The notes under the pieces: generated by a model | Told to the model about the DNA's origin: nothing | The model's input: the letters and a program-made list of their open reading frames with translations, nothing else | Database searches by the model: none | Shown here: piece after piece, positions 15,356-19,410 of the stretch | How positions within the stretch are numbered: position 1 is the stretch's first letter | Layout of the letters: each line of letters starts with the position of its first letter | Made by a program: the position numbers and the translations under genes | Assembly: GCA_910578425.1 (NCBI GenBank) | Contig: CAJTQX010000046.1 | Span: forward strand, 1-19,410 | Length of the DNA: 19,410 nt | Origin: an uncultured Anaerotignum sp. | Lineage (GTDB): Bacteria > Bacillota > Clostridia > Lachnospirales > Anaerotignaceae | Direction of reading: 5' to 3'

Positions 15356-15373
15356 GGAAAGGGAGCGGAAGGA

Positions 15374-16435
15374 TTGGATATTTATGTTTTGGACAGGAGC
15401 CTTGCATTTGTCGGCATTGTGGACGATTATGTTTCTGCCATTTGGACGACAAGGTATTTCATGCCGGGGGATTTTGAGCTGTATCTTCCGGCAAGCCGCG
15501 AAAATATCGCCCTGCTGCAAAAGGATTTTTATTTGTGCAGGGAAGAAGACATTGACGGGGAGAAATACCGGAATGTCATGATTATTGAAAATATACGCCT
15601 GAGGACGGACATAGAGGACGGGAACGATATGACGGTCAGCGGGAAATGCCTGAAATCTTTATTGTCGCGGCGCGTGGTATGGAACCAGACGAATATTTAT
15701 GGCAGTCTGGAGGCGGGCATACGGAAAATTATAATGGAAAACATCATTTCCCCGGAGATTGCCGAAAGAAGGATTGCGGGTTTTGTACTGGGCGGCGTGA
15801 AAGGGTTTCCGGAGCGTGCAGAGATGCAGGTGACAGGCGGAGAGGTTTCCGCGTTCCTGAAGGACGCCTGTACTGCCTACGGCATCGGCTGGGATGTATC
15901 CATAGAAAGCGGGAAATTTGTCTTTGACCTGTACAGGGGAGCGGACCGCTCCTATCACCAAACGGAAAACCCTTATGTGATATTCAGCCAGGAGTATGAC
16001 AACCTGCTGGAAAGCGATTATGTTTATTCAAAGGAAAAATATAAGAATGTCGCGCTTGTGGCGGGTGAAGGTGAAGGGAGCGGCAGGGCAAAAACAGCTG
16101 TCGGTGACGCTTACGGATTAGACCGGTACGAAATGTTCGTAGACGCGCGGGACGTCAGCAGCAATAACGGGGAAATCACGCCGGAGCAATATGCCGCTCT
16201 GCTTTCTGAGAGAGGACAGGAAAAGCTGTCTGGTTTCATGGAAACGGTAAATTTCGAGGGGCGGATTGAAACACAGGCGGGATTTGCCCTGAATAAAGAC
16301 TATTTCCTGGGCGATGTTGTCGAGGTGATAAACGAATATGGGATAGCAGCCGCACCGCGCATTATTGAGATCATTGACTGCGATGACAACACAGGGCGGA
16401 CGGTCATCCCGGCATTCAGCACATGGGAGGGATAA
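15374..16435 (+). CDS. Baseplate/tail protein, ReqiPepy6 gp37-like
   Basis: 353 residues, starting with TTG 15374 behind GGGAGCGGAAGGA. The N-terminus MDIYVLDRSLAFVGIVDDY, then WTTRYFMPGDFELYLPAS at about 24-41 and MIIENIRLRTDIEDGNDMTVSGK at about 69-91, is the signature of the Siphovirus ReqiPepy6 gp37-like family. The C-terminal part has NFEGRIETQAGFALNKDYFLGDVVEV, a beta-rich region found in tail-associated gp27/gp44-like hubs. It probably forms the trimeric tail tip hub below Dit. No peptidase or lysozyme domain is attached. The fibre gene starts three bases after its stop. Confidence 0.85.
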   Translation: MDIYVLDRSLAFVGIVDDYVSAIWTTRYFMPGDFELYLPASRENIALLQKDFYLCREEDIDGEKYRNVMIIENIRLRTDIEDGNDMTVSGKCLKSLLSRRVVWNQTNIYGSLEAGIRKIIMENIISPEIAERRIAGFVLGGVKGFPERAEMQVTGGEVSAFLKDACTAYGIGWDVSIESGKFVFDLYRGADRSYHQTENPYVIFSQEYDNLLESDYVYSKEKYKNVALVAGEGEGSGRAKTAVGDAYGLDRYEMFVDARDVSSNNGEITPEQYAALLSERGQEKLSGFMETVNFEGRIETQAGFALNKDYFLGDVVEVINEYGIAAAPRIIEIIDCDDNTGRTVIPAFSTWEG

Positions 16436-16437
16436 AA

Positions 16438-19161
16438 ATGGCGGTTACATATGGGTTTTTCAACAGCGTGCTGGTAAACGGCATGCAGGACAGGCGGTAT
16501 AACGCGGATCAGATGTCAACGTATTTCAAGGGGCTGATTTCTGATGGGGTATACCAGAACGTGGGCGGGGGCCTGCAGGTCAGGGCGGGCGAAGGCATGA
16601 CGGTGCAGGTAATGCCGGGGCGTGGGGTGTTTGATTCCCGCTGGCTGGAAAATGACAGCGTGCTTGATATTCCGCTGAATTCTTCGCATGTTACATTGAA
16701 CCGGTATACGGCGGTCGTGGTGCGTGTGGACTATAACGAGCGGACGGTTTCCATACTGGCAAAAGATGGGGAAACAGCGTCCGCGCCTGTAAAGCCTGCT
16801 ATGACAAGGACGGAAAGCGTCAAGGAATACTGCCTTGCATACGTTTATGTCGGCAGAGGCGTCACAAGCATTTCGCAGAGCGCGGTGACGGATACCAGGC
16901 CGGATAATGCGCTGTGCGGGTTTGTGACGGGGCTGGTCGAGCAGATACAGACAACGGACCTGTTCGCGCAGTATGACGCGGCGTTTGGGGAATGGTTCGA
17001 AACGATAGAAGATAAGCTTTCCGGTGATGTGGCGGGGAAGCTGACGGTCGATGTGGAACGGCTGGACAGGGAAAAGCAGGATAAAATCAGCGGGACGCAG
17101 GGGCAGATTGTTGGGTTTGATGCGAATGGGGAGGCGGTCGCACAGGCACCGCCGGATACGGGCGTGACAAGCTTTAAGGGCAGGAAGGGCGCGGTTGCGC
17201 CGCAGGCGGGGGATTATACGGCGGCACAGGTCGGGGCGTTGCCGATTTCAGGGGGAACTATTAACGGAAACATAGATGTTAAAGGAGAGCTTACATTATA
17301 TGGAAAACCTTTAGTAGGAAAATCCTTGGCGGGAAAGTCGGTGCAGCCGAAACAGGGTACAATGGTAATTGCTGATGAGGGTGCTGAGATTTTTAACGAT
17401 TACCGGACAAGAACATTTGATACAAGTGGAAATGCTCTGGTTGGTAATATTGCATCATCATATTATTCTCATGCAGAAGGAGAACTTACAACTGCATCGG
17501 GCACAAGTTCTCATGCAGAAGGAACCGCGACAATTGCATCAGGACATTATTCTCATGCGGAAGGGAGATCTACGACTGCATCGGGCAGCAATTCCCATGC
17601 AGAAGGGGAATATTCTGTAGCTTCAGGAAGCCACTCCCATGCAGAAGGTGATAATACAAGAGCGGCAAACTTATATACTCATGCAGAAGGAAGTAATACA
17701 GCAGCTTTAGGTGTAGATTCTCACGCGGAAGGAAAAGGTTGTATTGCAGGTGCATGGTATGGTGGGCATGCTGAAGGATGCGGTTGTTTATCGTTAAGTA
17801 AAGATTTTTATGACGGAATAAGTAATTATGGTTCTGCTAGTCCAAATAGCTATTTTACATTGCAGAATAGTTATTTGTTAGAAAAGTTAACAGCAGGCAA
17901 TTTGATAATTGTAGTCGACCAATATTATATAAGTGGAAGAAATTATGTATTCACAGTATCTAGTGTGTCAATGTCTAATAAAAGAGTGTATGTAAAAGAA
18001 GCTTTACCGGATAACAATTTTAGCCCGGTTTACTTAGTTCTTTATGAAATAAATAATATTACAGATCATGCTTCGCATGCTGAAGGTTATAGGACAATGG
18101 CTAACGGTATAGCTGCTCATGCAGAAGGAAAATCTACTGTTGCATCAAAAAACAGTTCCCATTCTGAGGGAGAAAATACAACTGCGTCAGGCACATACAG
18201 CCATGCAGAAGGTGCAAACAGCAAAGCGCAGGGACCTGCGGCGCATGCAGAGGGACTTTATACTATTGCTGTCAACTATGGCGATCATGCGGAAGGAGAC
18301 CATACAACAGCATCGGGGAATTATTCCCATGCAGAGGGGAGTGATACGATAGCATCGGGCACAAGTTCTCATGCAGAAGGCGTCGGTTCTGTAGCATCAG
18401 GTGAAGGCTCACATGCAGGTGGTGTGGGCACAAAGGCAAGTGCTTCATGTCAGACTGCTATAGGGAAATATAACATAGAATCTACGAATACAAGCGACAG
18501 GCTTATTATTGGGAAAGGAACAACAACTACTGCGCGGGCGAACTGTTTCAGGGCAACAGACACAGGTGTTTATGCTTCCGGCAGCTACAACGCCAGCGGT
18601 GCGGACTACGCGGAGTTCTTTGAGTGGCTGGACGGGAATCCGGAAAAGGCAGACCGCGTGGGGCTGTTCGTGACGCTTGCGGGTGAAAAAATCAGGCTGG
18701 CACAGCCGGACGATGATTTCATTCTAGGTATCGTTTCGGCGGAGCCTTCCGTCTGCGGCGATGTGTACGATGACCAGTGGAAAGGCATGTATCTGTATGA
18801 CATTTACGGCAGGCCGCTGTGGGAGGACGTGGAAGTCCCTGACGAAACGATTGAGGTGCCAGACCCAGAACAGCCAGACAGGACGGTCACGCGCGTTATC
18901 ATTCCCGCGCATACGGAGCACCGGCAGAAGCTTAATCCGGACTTTGACAATACGCAGGCATATGTACCGCGTTCGGAACGGCCGGAATGGGCGGCGGTGG
19001 GCATGCTGGGCAAGCTGGTCATGCGGGACGATGGGACATGCAGGGCGGACGGCTGGTGTACTGTTGGTGAGAATGGCACAGCTACATATAGCGGTACAAG
19101 GACGAAATACCGGGTGATGGCGCGGCTGGACGAAAGCCATATCAGGGTGCTGATTTTGTGA
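16438..19161 (+). CDS. Receptor-binding tail fibre with YadA-head-like repeats and self-cleaving G2 peptidase end
   Basis: 907 residues from ATG 16438 with GGGAGG upstream. Residues 1-200 are a baseplate-attachment region (YGFFNSVLVNGMQDRRYNADQ). A linker follows, then the tail-fibre motif GVTSFKGRKGAVAPQAGDYT starting at 242. Residues 344-671 hold 17 SHAEG-type 14-residue repeats, expected to form a trimeric YadA-like left-handed beta-roll, broken at about 448-545 by a non-repeat domain. ASCQTAIGKYN closes the roll. From ADYAEFFEW at 722-730 to the end is a Peptidase_G2-type intramolecular chaperone, as in phi29 gp12, which helps trimer folding and then cuts itself off. The central part is AT-rich (about 28-32% G+C in two counted 60-base stretches against 57% at 17041-17100), a sign of cassette exchange. 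Host receptor unknown. Confidence 0.88.
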   Translation: MAVTYGFFNSVLVNGMQDRRYNADQMSTYFKGLISDGVYQNVGGGLQVRAGEGMTVQVMPGRGVFDSRWLENDSVLDIPLNSSHVTLNRYTAVVVRVDYNERTVSILAKDGETASAPVKPAMTRTESVKEYCLAYVYVGRGVTSISQSAVTDTRPDNALCGFVTGLVEQIQTTDLFAQYDAAFGEWFETIEDKLSGDVAGKLTVDVERLDREKQDKISGTQGQIVGFDANGEAVAQAPPDTGVTSFKGRKGAVAPQAGDYTAAQVGALPISGGTINGNIDVKGELTLYGKPLVGKSLAGKSVQPKQGTMVIADEGAEIFNDYRTRTFDTSGNALVGNIASSYYSHAEGELTTASGTSSHAEGTATIASGHYSHAEGRSTTASGSNSHAEGEYSVASGSHSHAEGDNTRAANLYTHAEGSNTAALGVDSHAEGKGCIAGAWYGGHAEGCGCLSLSKDFYDGISNYGSASPNSYFTLQNSYLLEKLTAGNLIIVVDQYYISGRNYVFTVSSVSMSNKRVYVKEALPDNNFSPVYLVLYEINNITDHASHAEGYRTMANGIAAHAEGKSTVASKNSSHSEGENTTASGTYSHAEGANSKAQGPAAHAEGLYTIAVNYGDHAEGDHTTASGNYSHAEGSDTIASGTSSHAEGVGSVASGEGSHAGGVGTKASASCQTAIGKYNIESTNTSDRLIIGKGTTTTARANCFRATDTGVYASGSYNASGADYAEFFEWLDGNPEKADRVGLFVTLAGEKIRLAQPDDDFILGIVSAEPSVCGDVYDDQWKGMYLYDIYGRPLWEDVEVPDETIEVPDPEQPDRTVTRVIIPAHTEHRQKLNPDFDNTQAYVPRSERPEWAAVGMLGKLVMRDDGTCRADGWCTVGENGTATYSGTRTKYRVMARLDESHIRVLIL
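17467..18450 (+). repeat. Seventeen 42-bp repeats coding SHAEG units
   Basis: Units code [ST/A/G/D]-H-[A/S]-[E/G]-G-x-x-T-x-A-S-G-x-x, eight before and nine after an insertion of about 294 bp (17779-18072). The DNA copies share TCTCATGCAGAAGG but vary at third positions, so this is a protein-selected repeat and not a CRISPR or simple DNA satellite. Confidence 0.92.
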
Positions 19162-19200
19162 GCAAAGGGACAATTTTAGAACTGGCTGCGTTGCCGGGGA

Positions 19201-19232
19201 TTGTCTGTAAACAGGAAATATGGTAATATAAT
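19201..19232 (+). promoter_or_regulatory. Candidate promoter of the mini-toxin gene
   Basis: A perfect TATAAT at 19227-19232 lies about 52 bases before the small ORF. The best upstream element is TTGTCT at 19201-19206, spaced 20 bp, longer than ideal. This is the clearest -10 box in the right half and suggests transcription independent of the late operon. The leader contains GGCGGT (19250-19255), complementary to ACCGCC at 19373-19378 in the downstream hairpin. Confidence 0.55.
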
Positions 19233-19284
19233 GGCAGGGATTGCCGTTTGGCGGTTGGTCACTCTCTGAAAAGGGGGTGATAGG

Positions 19285-19365
19285 ATGGTTACATACAGTG
19301 AATTGTTTCAATTTTGCTTGGTAATCATCGGTGTTATCACCTTGTGTTTGCACAAGCGTAAATAA
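19285..19365 (+). CDS. Holin-like / type I toxin mini-protein
   Basis: 26 residues, MVTYSELFQFCLVIIGVITL then CLHKRK, from ATG 19285 to TAA 19363-19365, with a very strong AAAAGGGGGTGAT upstream. There is a short polar N-terminus (MVTYSELF), one membrane span of about 15 hydrophobic residues and a basic tail (HKRK). This is the layout of the Firmicute 'putative holin-like toxin' family (Hol_Tox), related in form to TxpA/BsrG/Fst-type type I toxins, which damage the membrane when their antisense RNA is lost. It is followed by a hairpin seven bases after the stop. The antitoxin RNA is not visible and would be read from the minus strand, perhaps from beyond the window. It could alternatively act as a small holin, given its place after the tail fibre. 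Confidence 0.7.
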   Translation: MVTYSELFQFCLVIIGVITLCLHKRK

Positions 19366-19371
19366 TACAAC

Positions 19372-19397
19372 GACCGCCTAACAGAAGTTAGACGGTC
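19372..19397 (+). terminator. Strong hairpin behind the mini-toxin gene
   Basis: GACCGCCTAAC (19372-19382), loop AGAA, GTTAGACGGTC (19387-19397): an 11-position stem with a single C-A mismatch. No T run follows on the plus strand, so it is not a classic intrinsic terminator there. On the minus strand the stem is followed by GTTGTATTATTT, moderately T-rich. In type I loci a hairpin shared by toxin mRNA and antisense RNA is common; that role is inferred. Confidence 0.6.
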
Positions 19398-19410
19398 AAA
19401 GAACGAATAT

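Noticed and set aside
17467..18450. Regularly spaced 42-bp repeats that could resemble a CRISPR array
   Set aside because: There are no unrelated spacers of constant length, the period is a coding multiple of three, and the protein pattern SHAEG is the conserved unit.
16438..19161. Diversity-generating retroelement target in the fibre or lectin genes
   Set aside because: No reverse transcriptase, template repeat or accessory gene is in the window, and neither gene ends in a recognisable variable C-type lectin repeat.
1..19410. tRNA or rRNA genes, integrase, attachment site, insertion sequences
   Set aside because: I looked for cloverleaf-like segments, transposase or recombinase motifs and terminal inverted repeats and saw none.

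Overview
The window is a continuous, plus-strand morphogenesis module of a siphovirus-type (long non-contractile tail, HK97-fold capsid) phage or prophage from a Gram-positive host. The host is most likely a gut Clostridia/Lachnospiraceae-like Firmicute. This rests on protein family types (phi13-type major tail protein, P27-type small terminase, ReqiPepy6 gp37-like protein, SHAEG-repeat fibre with a G2 peptidase end, holin-like mini-toxin), very strong purine-rich ribosome sites (AAGGAGG, GAGGGGGTGA) and frequent TTG/GTG starts. No integrase, repressor, replication or endolysin gene is present, so prophage versus free phage cannot be decided here. No protein-coding gene is supported on the minus strand.

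Layout. (1) 3-500: the end of a small conserved phage protein, perhaps the late-gene regulator, then a hairpin and a promoter-like region with a tandem TGGGACA repeat. (2) 500-3906: a packaging-entry region with an HTH small-terminase-like protein, an HNH nuclease fused to a P-loop kinase-like domain, two unexpected fibre-type genes (collagen-like; Ig-like plus ConA/LamG-like), and a P27-type small terminase. (3) 3887-8814: large terminase, portal, prohead protease and major capsid in the classic HK97 order. (4) 8840-10873: head-tail connector, head closure, gp10-like protein, tail terminator-like protein and major tail protein. (5) 10892-14484: tail assembly chaperones, with a textbook -1 frameshift site A AAA AAC at 11221-11227 that fuses the G-like and T-like frames, then a 1003-residue tape measure with five in-phase 44-residue repeats. 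(6) 14486-19161: distal tail protein, gp37-like baseplate protein and a 907-residue receptor-binding fibre with 17 SHAEG-type repeats and a C-terminal self-cleaving chaperone domain. (7) 19201-19410: a perfect TATAAT box, a 26-codon hydrophobic holin-like/type I toxin gene and a strong hairpin.

The genes are tightly packed, with many stop/start overlaps (TGAATG, TTGA, TAATG), which suggests one late operon driven from the promoter near 416-449 with translational coupling. Packaging genes come first, then capsid, connector, tail and host-recognition genes.

The main points of interest are the two glycan-binding/fibre-type genes lodged between the two small-terminase candidates and the large terminase (possible head fibres or a moron), the HNH plus P-loop fusion with a C7 run where a one-base shift opens a more plausible acidic tail, the programmed frameshift signal, the sharp base-composition drops that mark exchanged lectin/fibre cassettes, and the mini-toxin cassette with its own promoter at the right end.
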